Source: Branchipolynoe longqiensis
Taxonomy: Eukaryota; Annelida; Polychaeta; Phyllodocida; Polynoidae
Length of the DNA stretch: 64,000 bases
Assembly (NCBI GenBank): GCA_030323885.1
Contig: CM059187.1
Location: forward strand, 130,268,424-130,332,423
Reading direction: 5' to 3'
Part shown: positions 1 through 11,032 of the stretch, in pieces
Layout: every line of letters starts with the position of its first letter
Position numbering within the stretch: position 1 is the first letter of the stretch
Translations under genes and position numbers: made by a program
Notes under the pieces: model-generated
Seen by the model: only the letters and a program-made list of their open reading frames with translations
Database searches by the model: none
Told to the model about the DNA's origin: nothing

Positions 1-58
1 CCATTCTGATATGACCTTAGATGTTGCCTGGACGTAAAACACCAACAAGCAACCAACT
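1..58 (+). mobile_element. SINE 3'-end fragment (family 1)
   Basis: This matches the 3' end of the main SINE family of the window (see 62116-62457), including the stretch ending in ggacgtaaaac followed by a short CAA-rich tail. The 5' part lies outside the window or is missing. Confidence 0.8.
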
Positions 59-293
59 ATTACACTAATCATGCGTACAATTGTACCGTTATATTCATAT
101 ACAAATATCGTATATTGTGTGCCGAGGTATTTTAAATTAGTTGAATATATATAACCTTGAGAAATAATAAATATTAGTTTTTAATTTAGTTTGTTTCATT
201 AAACAGAGGATGGGCCCATATTTGCAAAGGTCCTGCTTAAAGTTGCATACTTTGTTGGTTATGAGTTATACACGTGGTGGGGTATCCCCAATT

Positions 294-335
<42 letters not shown>

Positions 336-634
336 ACTGCCATCTATTTTTGATAAATATAGTGGTTTGAAGCTTTAATATTATAATAAACTTTAGCTTA
401 CTAATCTAATGTAATCTTGCTTGGAGTACCTTTTGCTTGGAGTATCCTTTTAAGATATCTAAAAGTGAAAACATGCTACATTCATTTCGGTATGTACCCA
501 CAAATGTTGAACATTAGCTTTGGTCATACCATCAATTTCCTTATTAAAAAGAAAACAACATAAACATTATCAACGTAGCACAGGAACACCAAACTGCAAT
601 TCACATTTCATAAGTGCACGACAATCTAAGATAG
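59..634. other. AT-rich non-coding DNA with an (AT)n tract
   Basis: No supported gene. It contains a pure (AT)n microsatellite at about 297-332 and otherwise unique-looking AT-rich sequence. Confidence 0.6.
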
Positions 635-707
635 TGGTGTAAGATCAAATCTAGGTAAGTGTTTTACTTTCGGAAGTTTTATGTCTTCATCGGATAATGC
701 GACTTTA
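635..707 (-). mobile_element. TTAA MITE end fragment (AGCTGCATAGTCCGAT family)
   Basis: The segment ends in catcggataatgcgacttta, a diverged copy of the right terminus of the MITE described at 1490-1835, read on the minus strand. The rest of the copy, toward lower coordinates, is too diverged to bound. Confidence 0.6.
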
Positions 708-820
708 AATCATGCTGAGTAAAATCAATGAATCTTGCTGTCAGAGAAATGGCACGCCTTGAATTTGATTAGACTCACGGAGCTGACATACTCACTGCGA
801 GGTAGGATATCCATTCTTAC

Positions 821-1405
821 TTAAAGCTGCATAGTCCGATGCTCTTGAGTTTCTGTCATTTTCTGAGATAAATATATTAGGTTGACGGTTATGATCTACC
901 TTGCTTAAATTTGAAACAACTTTCATTTTAAATGGATAGATTTGTAGATCTATATATGAAGTCCTCCAGGTTGGGGGTTGGGCGTGTAGCCAACAACCCC
1001 ACCCCGGAAAAGGAACAATCTTACAGAATCACGAACAAAAAACTCAAGGCCCAGGACCGGGAAAACTAGAGAGCCCTTGTTTGTGGCCTATGCCCAAAGT
1101 TGGGCGGTAGGCGACACGTTCATCTACGACACAGCTGAGGAGGTGTTTGTGTGGATGGGCGCTGACACCTCAATGGGCGAAGAAGAAGAAGAACTGTCAG
1201 AATTAATATCAGCAAGCATGCCAAAACTCTGCCGCAATAGGCTTTAGCAGTGATATATTCTATTAGGTCGACTCAGCATTCCCTTTCATGTGGCAACAAA
1301 TGGTTAATATGCGCCTCAGTATCTAATTCAGATAGGTAGGATCAAATCTAGGTGATTGTTTTGGTTGTGAAAATGTGATGCTTTTATCGGGGAGTGCAAC
1401 TTTAA
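821..1405 (-). mobile_element. TTAA MITE, minus copy, split by a retroelement fragment
   Basis: The left terminus is TTAAAGCTGCATAGTCCGAT and the right terminus ends in gtgcaacttTAA. The body matches the MITE consensus in reverse orientation up to about 955, and resumes at about 1196 with the diagnostic words gcatgccaaaactctg and gatcaaatctagg. The roughly 240 bp between is the insertion listed separately. A second copy starts on the shared TTAA at 1402. Confidence 0.75.
956..1195 (+). mobile_element. Probable retroelement fragment with a GAA-repeat tail
   Basis: This block interrupts a MITE and has a base composition unlike it. It starts with a G-rich segment containing an imperfect GGGGTTG/CAACCCC inverted repeat and ends in a gaagaagaagaagaa tract, as expected for the 3' tail of a retrotransposed element. 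The class is inferred from tail and context only. Part of it also translates to a gelsolin-like string, which I do not trust. Confidence 0.4.
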
Positions 1406-1860
1406 AGTTGCATGCATGGTCCGATTGTTTTAAATTTCAGTCATTTTCTGAGATAAATATATTAGATTCACTGTTATAATCAATTTCACTTAAAGCTGCA
1501 TAGTCCGATGAAAACATCAGATTTTCGAAACCAAAACAGTGATTTACATTTAGTGACTTAGATACTGGTGCACATATCAAACATTTGTCACTACATCGAG
1601 TCAAATATCGATTCAATTTAACAGAAAACCTATTACTGCAGAAGCCTATGGTGTCAGAGTTTTGGTGTGCTTGCCAAAGTTAATTTTGTATGTTCGCACC
1701 TCAAATATCTCAATGGTTAGCCATCTAAATTAAAAGTTACTTCAAATTAAAGTAATGTAGATTATAACAATCAGCCTAATATATTTATCTCAGAAAATAA
1801 TAGAAACTCAAAATGATCGGACTATGCAACTTTAAGTTTGAAGTAACGGTTATTTTAATG
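1402..1860 (-). mobile_element. TTAA MITE, minus copy, interrupted by its own family
   Basis: It starts with TTAAAGTTGCATGCATGGTC and runs through the family interior to about 1489. A second copy is then inserted at an internal TTAA. The body resumes after 1835 with gtttgaagtaacggttattt, as expected from the consensus, and fades at about 1860. Confidence 0.7.
1490..1835 (+). mobile_element. TTAA MITE, full-length plus copy
   Basis: It is about 346 bp between TTAA sites, starting TTAAAGCTGCATAGTCCGAT and ending in gatcggactatgcaacTTTAA, so the termini are imperfect inverted repeats of about 20 bp. The interior has no coding frame. TTAA target duplication plus short inverted repeats suggests mobilisation by a piggyBac-like or other TTAA-specific transposase; that is inference. 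This is the reference copy for the family here. Confidence 0.85.
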
Positions 1861-2389
1861 TCAGGGTCTCTATGGTTGAACTATTGTTATTTGTGCTCGG
1901 CAGATCCTTCACGGTGACATTAGTCAGGGAATACTTACTGACTAGGAAAGTAGTAGAATTCATCATATCGCTTAAAATAAAATTGAAGGCTTTTGAGTAG
2001 GCCACATAAGCTATGTAAGTCAACCCCCTTCCCTCTGTGACGTCACAGCAGTACATCTAGTAATCTAGTAATAGTAAATCACGTGATACTCAGTATCAGT
2101 CTAATGATGCTGGACAGATCCGTTGCTACCTACTGGGTTTGGTTTACGCTAAAATAATCTATTTGAAGTGCATTGCAATTGATCTTTCTGGAGTATGCAT
2201 ATTATGGTAAGATATCGAATAGCCATCCAAGGAGCAGAGAGATCGTTGAATCAAATTGCACTAGGGTTAAGCTTAGGGTCATGTCAGTTATATAATTCTC
2301 GGAGATAATGACCAGATTTGGTGCCCAAAATGATATCTCATGGGAGGTCAATTATTTCGTAGGAATCAATTATTTAGCTTTTTAGCTGC
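1861..2389. other. Non-coding DNA, no recognised feature
   Basis: I see no gene. A 68-codon open frame on the minus strand (1850-2056) mixes repeat-derived and unique sequence, without recognisable similarity. Confidence 0.5.
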
Positions 2390-4195
2390 CTTGTCATACA
2401 CATATTCTTTCAAAGAAGTGACTTATTTAGCTTGATAACTACGTTACCGGACATGTATTATTTCACAGGAGTTAGTTATTTGGCTTCAAAACTGCATTGT
2501 CATACATGTATTATTTCACATGAGTCAGTTATTTAGCTTCAAAACTGCATTGTCATACATGTATTATTTCACATGAGTCAGTTATTTAGCTTCATAACTG
2601 CATTGTCATACATGTATAATTTCCCACGAGTCAGTTATTTAAATTCATAACTGCATTGTCGTACATGTATTATTTCACAGGAGTCAGTTATTTACCTTCA
2701 TAATTGCACTGTCATACATGTATTATTTCCCTCGAGTCAGTTATTTAACTTCATATTTGCACTGTCACACATGTATTATTTCACTGGAGTTAGTTATTTA
2801 AGTTCATAACTGCATTGTTATACATGTATTATTTCCCACAACTCAGTTATTTACCTTTATAACTTCACTGCCATACATGTATTATTTCGCAGGGTCAGTT
2901 ATTTAACTTCATAACTGCATTGTCATACATGTATTATTTCCCACGAGTCAGTTATTTAACTTCATAACTGCATTGTCGTACATGTATTATTTCACAAGAG
3001 TCAGTTATTTAACTTCATAACTGCATTGTCAGACATGTATTATTTCACAGGAGTCTGTTATTTAACTTCATAACCGCATTGTCACACGTGTATGATTTCA
3101 TTTGAATTATTTCACAAGAGTCAGTTATTTACCTTCATAACTACACTGTCATACATGTATTATTTCACAGGAGTCAGTTATTTAACTTCATAACTGCATT
3201 GTCATACATGTATTATTTCCCACGAGTCAGTTATTTAACTTCATAACTGCATTGTCGTACATGTATTATTTCACAAGAGTCAGTTATTTAACTTCATAAC
3301 TGCATTGTCAGACATGTATTATTTCACAGGAGTCTGTTATTTAACTTCATAACCGCATTGTCACACGTGTATGATTTCATTTGAATTATTTCACAAGAGT
3401 CAGTTATTTAACTTCATAACTACACTGTCATACATGTATTATTTCACAGGAGTCAGTTATTTAACTTCATAACTACACTGCCATACATGTATTATTTCAC
3501 AAGAGTCAGTTATTTAACTTCATAACTACACTGCCATACATGTATTATTTCACAAGAGTCAGTTATTTAACTTCATAACTACACTGCCATACATGTATTA
3601 TTTCACAAGATTCAGTCATTTAGTTTCATAACTGCATTGTCATACATGTAATATTTCACATGAGTCTGTTATTTAACTTCATAACTGCATTGTCACACTT
3701 GTATTATTTCACTTGAATTATTTCACAAGAGTCAGTTATTTACCTTCATAACTGCATTGTCATACATGTATTATTTCACAAGATTCAGTCATTCAGCTTC
3801 AAAACTGCATTGTCATATATGTAATATTTCACAGGAGTCAGTTATTTAACTTCATAACTGCATTGTTATACATGTAATATTTAACAAGAGTCAGTTATTT
3901 AACTTCATAGCTGCATTGTCATACATGTAATATTTAACAAGAGTCAGTTATTTAACTTCATAGCTGCATTGTCATACATGTAATATTTAACAAGACTCAG
4001 TTATTTAACTTCATAGCTGCATTGTCATACATGTAATATTTAACAAGAGTCAGTTATTTAACTTCATAGCTGCATTGTCATACATGTAATATTTAACAAG
4101 AGTCAGTTATTTAACTTCATAGCTGCATTGTCATACATGTATTATTTCACACGAGTCAGTTATTTAACTTCATAACTGCATTGTCACACGAGTCA
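2390..4195 (+). repeat. Satellite: about 34 copies of a 53-bp unit
   Basis: The unit runs from gagtcagttatttaacttca through cataactgcattgtcataca to tgtattatttcacaa, 53 bp in all. Most copies differ by a few substitutions. Irregular units containing cacgtgtatgatttcatttg recur at about 3083 and 3361, with a related one at about 3693. The last part (about 3850-4140) has homogeneous copies carrying atttaacaagagtcag, pointing to local recent amplification. Confidence 0.9.
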
Positions 4196-4264
4196 GTAAT
4201 CACTGGTTATTTAGCTTCATAGCTACATCACTATACATATTTGCTGGAGCTTTATGACACCAGC

Positions 4265-4311
4265 GAGTGCTTCCTCATGGCGACTTTATAGTGTTGCCCC
4301 ATTAGACGACC
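4265..4311 (-). mobile_element. SINE fragment (family 1)
   Basis: The string catggcgactttatagtg and the following gccccat match the conserved central part of the SINE, in the minus orientation. Both ends are lost. Confidence 0.55.
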
Positions 4312-4319
4312 GGGCAGGG

Positions 4320-4560
4320 TGGTGACTCATTGAACAACACGCATGACACTGAGCAGCGAGGCGCCCTTCATAACGTCCCCAACACGCCACCTTCCGGGCA
4401 CCGGGCCCGCCCTGGGCCGTCCGATACCGGTGCCTGCCCCTCCGCCTGGTCCCCGGATCCACCCGGCCTGGCTCCCGGATTTACCCGGCCTGGGGCGGGC
4501 CGGAAGCGGGGCCGTTCGGCGGTGACGGATGGCTTCAGGCTGCCCCGCCGCTAAACGAGC
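4320..4560. other. GC- and CpG-rich island in AT-rich DNA
   Basis: Composition switches abruptly to GC-rich with many CpGs. Overlapping open frames exist on both strands, but they are proline- and arginine-rich translations of GC-rich DNA and resemble nothing I recognise. It could be a CpG island or a repeat fragment. Confidence 0.4.
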
Positions 4561-4659
4561 AGCTCCGCTTCGTGGTCACTGTATGATGAGCAGCTCGCCG
4601 CGATGGTCGCGGCGAGGCTTCGCGGAAAGGAGGCGGCTGTGAATAATCGCCATAGTACT

Positions 4660-5220
4660 GTGTGCGCGTGGGCGGTGCCGGGGAGGGGGGGGGGGTAGGA
4701 GACTGAGACTGGAGAGTAGGGGGGGGATGGGGAAGAGTTTGAGTTGGGGGGGAGGGTGGATGGATGGATGACGGCCACCGACTTGGAATGTGGAATTCAT
4801 GGGAAATATAGGATGAGAGCTGCATGGTAATGGTCAGTGGTCTGTGGTTATTGGGCGGTGGTCGGTGGTCGGTGGGCAGTGGTTGGTGATGACGGAGCGG
4901 CAGTGTGCTATGTTGTGTAATATATATGTGTATGTATGTATATATTTTTATTAGCCTGAATGTGTATGCATATGTTTGCATATCTATGCATATCTATGCA
5001 TATCTATGTATATCTATGTATATGTAAGCATGTATATGTACATCAAGCATGTATATGTACATGTATGTATATGTATGTATCATGCGTGTATATGTATGTA
5101 TATGTATGTATTGCAAATTTGATTCGTTCATTGGATCATGCGGCTTTAATGAAAGTTGACTATATATACATATGTAGTCAACTTATATATATATATATAC
5201 ATAGGGTGTGGGGTTTATAG
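4660..5220. repeat. Simple-sequence tract: poly-G/GGT then (ATGT/ATAT)n
   Basis: From 4660 to about 4890 the plus strand is G-rich with GGT-type repetition. From about 4916 to 5115 it is a degenerate tgtatatgtatg microsatellite. Open frames here are low-complexity translations. Confidence 0.8.
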
Positions 5221-5318
5221 ATAATGTATGTGACATGATATGTATATATACGCTACATAATGCATTGTGAGCAAATAAGAACCAACATACATCTGACATG
5301 TTTATTGTTGCATAACCC

Positions 5319-5850
5319 TTAAAGCTGCATAGTCCGATGAAATATCAAATTTTCAAAACCAAACCAATTATCTAGATTTGATTTTACATATCTAACTTGC
5401 ATAACCCTTAAAGCTGCATAGTCCGATGAAATATCAAATTTTCAAAACCAAACCAATTATCTAGATTTGATTTTACATATCTAACTTGCATAACCCTTAA
5501 AGCTGCATAGTCTGATGAAATATCTAATTTTCAAAACCAAACCAATTATCTAGATTTGATATTACATATCTAACTTAGATACTGATGCACTTATTAAGCA
5601 TTTGTTTCTGCGTAGACGGCAATACTGAGTCAATTTAACAGAACATGTTACTGCAGAAGTCTATGGTGTCAGAGTTTTGGCAAGTTTGACAAAATTAATT
5701 ATCCATGTTTGCACTCAAAACATCTCAAAAGTTTACAATTTAAAATAAAAGTAACTTTGAACTAATGTAAAGGAGATACTAGTGATCGATCTATTATATT
5801 TATCTCTGAAAAATACAGAAATTCAAAACCATCGGACTATGCAACTTTAA
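5319..5850 (+). mobile_element. TTAA MITE with a triplicated 89-bp left end
   Basis: Three direct copies of the left 89 bp start at 5319, 5408 and 5497. Each begins TTAAAGCTGCATAGTCYGAT and the first two end in cttgcataaccc. The third continues into a normal interior and right terminus ending at 5850 (accatcggactatgcaactt plus TAA). The repeats are almost identical, so the duplication is young relative to the element. Confidence 0.85.
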
Positions 5851-6724
5851 GTTTACTGTTGCATCACGCAATCTGTGGGTGGAAACCACTAACTATGCAC
5901 CTGTGGCGCCACCTGGACGCCTGCCACGCAGTCATGTCTTGCACGGCTTCTCCCATTTTAGAGTGAGCACATGATATGCACTCACCATATCACACATTAG
6001 ACTAGCATAACTGTGTGCCGTTATAGATGCATATATTATATATAGAGAAAGTCGATCGATTACACAAATTTAAATGTGGACAACTATATATACATATACA
6101 CAGATGTCCACCATTCGTGTATATATATAATATATATATATAATATATATATATATATGTTTAGTCAGATGCAGAAAATCAACAACACATGCAACATGGT
6201 TGAGTCAAGGCTATGGCATCCTCTGTACAGGATATAGTGAAAATATGTTGTGCAATTATGCGTCTACTTTTATGATGATTGCTTCAAAGCTACTATAGAT
6301 GGCGCCACCATAGTTACCAGTTTGGAGGTTCGAATACCACACTATGCATAATTGATCAATTATAATATCACAATACTACATGCCATTCTTCCACATTTTT
6401 ATATTTGCATAATGTTGTATACATGATATATACATATATGGTATTCTGCGATTATATATATTACGTATAATGGAATACGGGAATAATATTATAATGCATG
6501 ATGCATAGAGCATATGCGAATATAAAATGCGTGGAATATGAGATAGATTAATGCGTCTACAAATATCTAATATATCCGTGATCAATTAAAATATCACAAT
6601 ATTACATTCCATTCTTCCACATTTTTATATTTGCATAATCCTTAAATATATCATAGATATAAATGATATACTCTGTATTCAGCGAGTATATACATGATAT
6701 ATATATATATATCATGGGAATACA
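5851..6724. other. AT-rich non-coding DNA with TA tracts
   Basis: No gene. There are short (TA)n stretches near 6120-6160 and a local near-direct repeat: aatatcacaatactacatgc at about 6364 and aatatcacaatattacattc at about 6590, each followed by the same cattcttccacatttttata. Confidence 0.6.
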
Positions 6725-7375
6725 TATACTGGAGGTGGGGATGGGAGTGGAGGTAGGGGTGGGGGGTGCAGTGAAGGAAGGGGGTGGGGTGGAAGTGGGG
6801 GTGAAGGTGCGGTTGATGATGGAAATGGAGGGAGGGTTAGTGTGGCAGTGGAAGTGGAGAGGTGGGAGTTGAAATGAGGGTGGGAGTGGCAGTGGAGGTA
6901 GAGGTGGGGGTGGGGATGGGGTGGGAATTGAGGTAGGGGTTAAGGTGGGAGTGGAGGTGGGGAGGTGGGAGTGGAAGTGGGGGTGGGAGTGGCAGTGGAG
7001 CTAGAGGTGGGGGTGGGGTGGGGATGGGGTGGGAATTGAGGTAGGGGTTAGGGTGGGAGTGGAAGTGGAGGTGGGGAGGTGGGAGTGGAAGTGGGGGTGG
7101 GAATGGAGCTAGGGGTGGCAGTGGGAATGGGGGTGGGAGTGGTGGTGCGAGTTGGGGTGGGCATGGGGGTGGGAGTGGAGGTAGGGGTAGGGATGGGAGG
7201 GGGAGTGAAAGCAGAGGCAGGGTGGTGGTAGGAGTAGAAGTAGGGGTGAGGGTGAGAGTGGAGGTAGGTGTGGGGGTCGCAGTGGGAGTGGGGGTAGGGG
7301 TAGGGGTAAGGGTGGAGTGGGAGAGGAGGTAGCGCTGGCGGTGGCGGTGGAGGTAAGGGTGGGGAGAGTAGCCAG
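6725..7375 (+). repeat. G-rich GTGGRGGT minisatellite
   Basis: About 650 bp of degenerate gtggaggtggg / gtgggagtgg words with very few C on the plus strand. A longer period is visible: near-identical stretches with cagtggagctagaggtgggg follow one another. Runs of GGGG at short intervals could form G-quadruplexes on the plus strand; that is inference. Confidence 0.85.
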
Positions 7376-7911
7376 TTCTGGTTGTAAACGTAGTAGACGA
7401 TGTAGTAGTTAGAGAGCAGCTAATCTACAGACCGGCTGTCGGGATTGCATGCACATGACTCAGGCCTGGGGAATGCATCAGGGGCTGACTGAGGGCGGAG
7501 TGGGAGGTCCAGTGGGTTCTTACTTATTTAGTGGTGCTCAGAAACTCTTTGTACCATGCCTCCTTAATGCCTTCTTTGATTCGCTGCCAATGCACACTTA
7601 AACCTTACACCTGCCGTTTTTAGGCCAGTTTGAATGCGTTCATCCAGTGCACAGTCCGCAGGTCCATGTTTCTCGCCGTTCATTGGGTTTCACTAATAAA
7701 GATTTGTTGGGTGGTGGTCGGTGTCGATGTTTTGATAAGCCATTGTTGTTGATTTATTTAAACTTTTTCTTTTTGTCATGGATTATTACTGCATAGTGTC
7801 CTGTCGCTATTGATCTAGATGTAGCTCAGAGCGATATGTATTTATGCAGATGGTCAATATAGATGCATCTGATTGGACAGATAACGCTTGCGGGGATTGG
7901 GAGTAGATCCG

Positions 7912-7959
<48 letters not shown>

Positions 7960-7965
7960 ATATAT

Positions 7966-8008
<43 letters not shown>

Positions 8009-8168
8009 GTACATGAGATCTTTAAAAGGCCGGATCCAAAACATTTATATATCTTCAAACTATAAGAGATGTCTGGCCATGGAGTATAAAGATCCTTTAT
8101 ATGCTGTTCGGATACTGTCAATGTCATATATATATTTATTCTTATGTATATATTCTTATTGATTTATT

Positions 8169-8208
<40 letters not shown>

Positions 8209-8410
8209 GACATGATTGTATGTATTGTATATATGCCATGAGCAGAACAAGAATATATGCCATGGTGAATACCCACAGTCCAATCACGGCAATATGCGAT
8301 TGTGACAGATTGCATGGCATTAATATTAACGGTCGTTAGTGTGGCACAGTTAGCAGGTGTATATACATATATATACACATATATATACATATATATATAT
8401 ATATATCTAT
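7376..8410. other. Non-coding DNA with long (TA)n tracts
   Basis: No gene. TA microsatellites lie at about 7914-8005, 8172-8204 and 8380-8407, and open frames across them are Ile/Tyr repeats. Confidence 0.65.
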
Positions 8411-8664
8411 GAGCCTGTCTCAAAGGGTGATAACTCTTATTTTGTTGTCCATTGTAACGATTGACACAAAGCAGCACAGAAACAGTTTCACTGAAAACAC
8501 AAAGACATTTGCTTCAAATCATTATGTATTCTAGTGGGATTATGAAACACCATGTAAAAAACAAATCAGTTTATCCTGAGCAAATGCATAAGCAGATAGT
8601 ATGTTGATTGTTACAATGGACAAAGTTTTATCCCATATTGCTTAGCACCTTTTGAGACAGTCTC
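8411..8664 (+). mobile_element. 254-bp MITE (GAGCCTGTCTC termini), copy 1
   Basis: It starts GAGCCTGTCTCAAAGGGTGA and ends accttttgagacagtctc, so the termini are inverted repeats of about 20 bp. Sub-terminal ccattgtaacgattga and ttacaatgg extend the symmetry. It sits in a (TA)n tract, consistent with a TA target. No coding frame. A second copy of identical length is at 17804-18057. Confidence 0.85.
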
Positions 8665-9165
8665 ATATACATATAAAGCATCCATTGAGGAAAATCACAG
8701 TAATATGTGGGCCAATCAGTATTCACTCTTTCCCTTTGTTCACTCTGATGTTTCTTGTTGTAAATATCCAAATTCGTTGGATTGAATTTTTTTTTACAAT
8801 TTTAGCCGATGATTCTGTGAATGGCCCCTACCTTTTGACGTCCCTAAATATTTTCTGCTCGACCCTGAACCAATATCTTGGTTGGATTCGAACTCTCGGG
8901 TTCGAATATTAATTAAGTAATGTACAAAATAGAAGTGAAATCCATCTCAGAAATTGAAACCTTTTATTTCTATCCATATTAGGCGCAGATCAATGTCATT
9001 CAATTCTGATAATGAGACATCGGCTATTTCAATTTGATTAAACCATGACAGTAACACGACCGACACAACTTTACTTATCCATATATATCATGATCCAGTG
9101 TGACTAGCCATAGCTTATAATATATATTAATTACATTGCACTACAACTACTAGATTGTTCAGTAG
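8665..9165. other. Non-coding DNA, no recognised feature
   Basis: An 86-codon plus-strand open frame (8652-8912) overlaps the MITE end and shows no recognisable domain. I see no supported gene. Confidence 0.45.
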
Positions 9166-9350
9166 CAGGATAATATGACTCAGTGGAATATCCGGTCATG
9201 GTACTGACGGCCTGACGACCTGATGACCTGATGACCTGGTGCAGGGCAACACTATAACGTTTCTCCAGGCGCGCACTGTCATAAGTTGATTGCCATCCTA
9301 AAATTACCTTAAATCTTGCTAGGCCGTTAAGCCCCTACAAACAACAAAAT
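9166..9350 (+). mobile_element. SINE 3' half (family 1), diverged
   Basis: It starts at caggataatatgactcagtgg and continues through the central region to the gtcataagttg / cctaaaattaccttaaatctt end of the family with an acaaacaacaaa tail. It includes a small local triplication of the word gatgacct. The tRNA-like head is absent. Confidence 0.7.
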
Positions 9351-9457
9351 AAGAAAGCCATCTATAAGAGATGCAGTAGGCAATTGGACCACATGAAGAT
9401 CTCCTGACGAACGGCTCTAGAGATGCAAACTGCAGCGGTATCGTCATGCTTCCTCAT

Positions 9458-9667
9458 TCATCAGGTCTGGACAAAACCATCTTGCAAGGCACAGCAAAAT
9501 GTGGAAGACAAGGCAGACAAAGGAAGAGAGTAGAAGAAAACATCAGGGAATAGACAGGCCTGGAGCTCGGCAAGTCCCATAGGGCATTGGAGAATAGGGA
9601 CAAATGGAGAAAACTGGTTGGAAAGTCATCAGTGGTGCTCCAACGACCCTTCAAGTTAAGGGATTGA
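9458..9667 (+). pseudogene. C-terminal remnant of a non-LTR retrotransposon ORF, with ATG-repeat tail
   Basis: Read in the frame starting at 9458, the segment gives SSGLDKTILQGT, then a basic arginine/lysine stretch, ENIRE, an in-frame TAG where the family usually has Trp, TGLELGKSHRA, KWRKLVGKSSVV and QRPFKLRD, then a stop. Strings of this type are the recurring C-terminus of a non-LTR reverse transcriptase ORF seen in many invertebrates; the recognition is from memory. Right after the stop comes a (GAT)n tract to about 9700, the expected 3' tail. Everything upstream of about 9355 is missing, so the copy is 5'-truncated and dead. It is a different lineage from the RTE element at 56520. Confidence 0.7.
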
Positions 9668-9830
9668 TGGTGATGATGATGATGATGATGATGATGATAA
9701 AAGATGTACGCATTGTGTCTGTTCTGGTTAGACCTTTGTCTTTTATGTGTGCATTTTGTGTTTTGTAGACACAGGTTTCTTTTAAGCACTCACTTTGTAT
9801 CTTCTGCACGGATTGTATCCCTTAGATATA

Positions 9831-10268
9831 CAGTCTACTCCGTCAAAAATGGCCTCTTTCAATAATGAATCTTTGTCAATAATGGCAAAAAGTGCTGGTC
9901 CCATCACGGCACCCCTTTAATTTAATAGCATTGCCTCTGTGTCTAACGGACAACTGTCTTATGTAGACAACAAACAACAAACCGTTTTTTTCACATATTT
10001 GATCAATATTCTCTGTCAATAACAACATGCCATATCTGTTTTTGTAATAAATACCTCTTATTCTATTGAAATGTGTCTTTGTTCCATTTGATTTATATAC
10101 ATTATGTATACAAAACCTCATGTAAGGACCCTCCTAGTCAGTCAAGTATAAAAGAAAAACATTGGTTTCAACCCATTCCGTCAATCATTCTCTGCCTATA
10201 ATGGATCTCTCTCTATAACGGCATCTTGCTCCAGTCCCATGGGTGTCCATTACAGACAGAGTAGACTG
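9831..10268 (+). mobile_element. TA-flanked CAGT-ended MITE (pogo/Tigger-like)
   Basis: It starts CAGTCTACTCCGTC and ends gacagagtagactg, with TA on both sides (9829-9830 and 10269-10270). Length is 438 bp with no transposase. CAGT ends plus TA duplication are typical of Tc1/mariner/pogo-class elements. The interior repeats words like aataatgg/ataatggatc near both ends. Confidence 0.8.
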
Positions 10269-11030
10269 TATATATACATATTAAAAACTAAATAAAGACC
10301 CAATAAACAAACCTTTTTCAACACGTTTTAAATTAAGAATTGAAACCTAACATGAAAAACAAATAATATTTTCTACATTGTTATTGTTAATATTTTCTAT
10401 ATTGGTATTGTTTGTTTGATATTTAAACACATATTGAATATGCAATACCAGTAAACACGAAGCATAAGTTGGTTGTCTGGTGAATAGCTAAGATGGCTGA
10501 AGATCTTACATAATGTATGGTACTATAAATATAGGTGCTATTTGGGAAAGGTTAAAGATTCCATATACACGGTATGCAAATACCAATGTGACAAAAAATA
10601 GAAAAGCATGTAAATGCACTGGTGAAATGTTTGTGTTTCTATTTATATATCGCTTATCTACTTCTGCTATCCTGGTAGGCTCAGTGTCTGAAACATCCAC
10701 AAGAAGATAACATTGTACTCACATGGTTTCTTTAATCTCAACATAGTTGCTACAGGCACATGTACATGGATAGTCTGGACTGGCTGGTGGTCATGGTGAA
10801 ACAGAGAGAGCGTGTGACCTGCACCCTTATTTATAGGTTTTAATCCGGGTATCAGTCGGATGACCTTAGCTTGTAGCCGGCAGCCCATTGGCTACAGAGT
10901 ACCAAATGCAGCCACGCACCAGTCAGGTGACTTAGTTAGGCAGAACCCGGCAGCCTATTGGCTGCATAGCACTAAATAAAAATCACCCTGAAATTCCCAA
11001 ATATTTACACCGCGGCGCTTCCATATGTCC
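10269..11030. other. Non-coding DNA with a duplicated CCAAT-type palindrome
   Basis: No gene. Two related segments, cggcagcccattggctac near 10878 and cggcagcctattggctgc near 10949, are about 70 bp apart and each contains an inverted CCAAT box. Whether they have any regulatory role is not shown by the sequence. Confidence 0.5.
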
Positions 11031-11032
11031 GG

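Noticed and set aside
1085..1195. Gelsolin-like string (FIYDTAEEVFVWMGADTS) in a plus-strand frame
   Set aside because: It is only about 25 residues, lies inside a GAA-tailed insertion within a MITE, and no further gelsolin sequence is nearby; chance or captured sequence is more likely than an exon.
2390..4195. CRISPR-like array
   Set aside because: Units are contiguous 53-bp tandem repeats without unique spacers, in a eukaryotic context.
4535..4981. 148-codon minus-strand frame
   Set aside because: It spans G-rich simple sequence and a microsatellite, giving Pro/Thr/Tyr runs without any domain.
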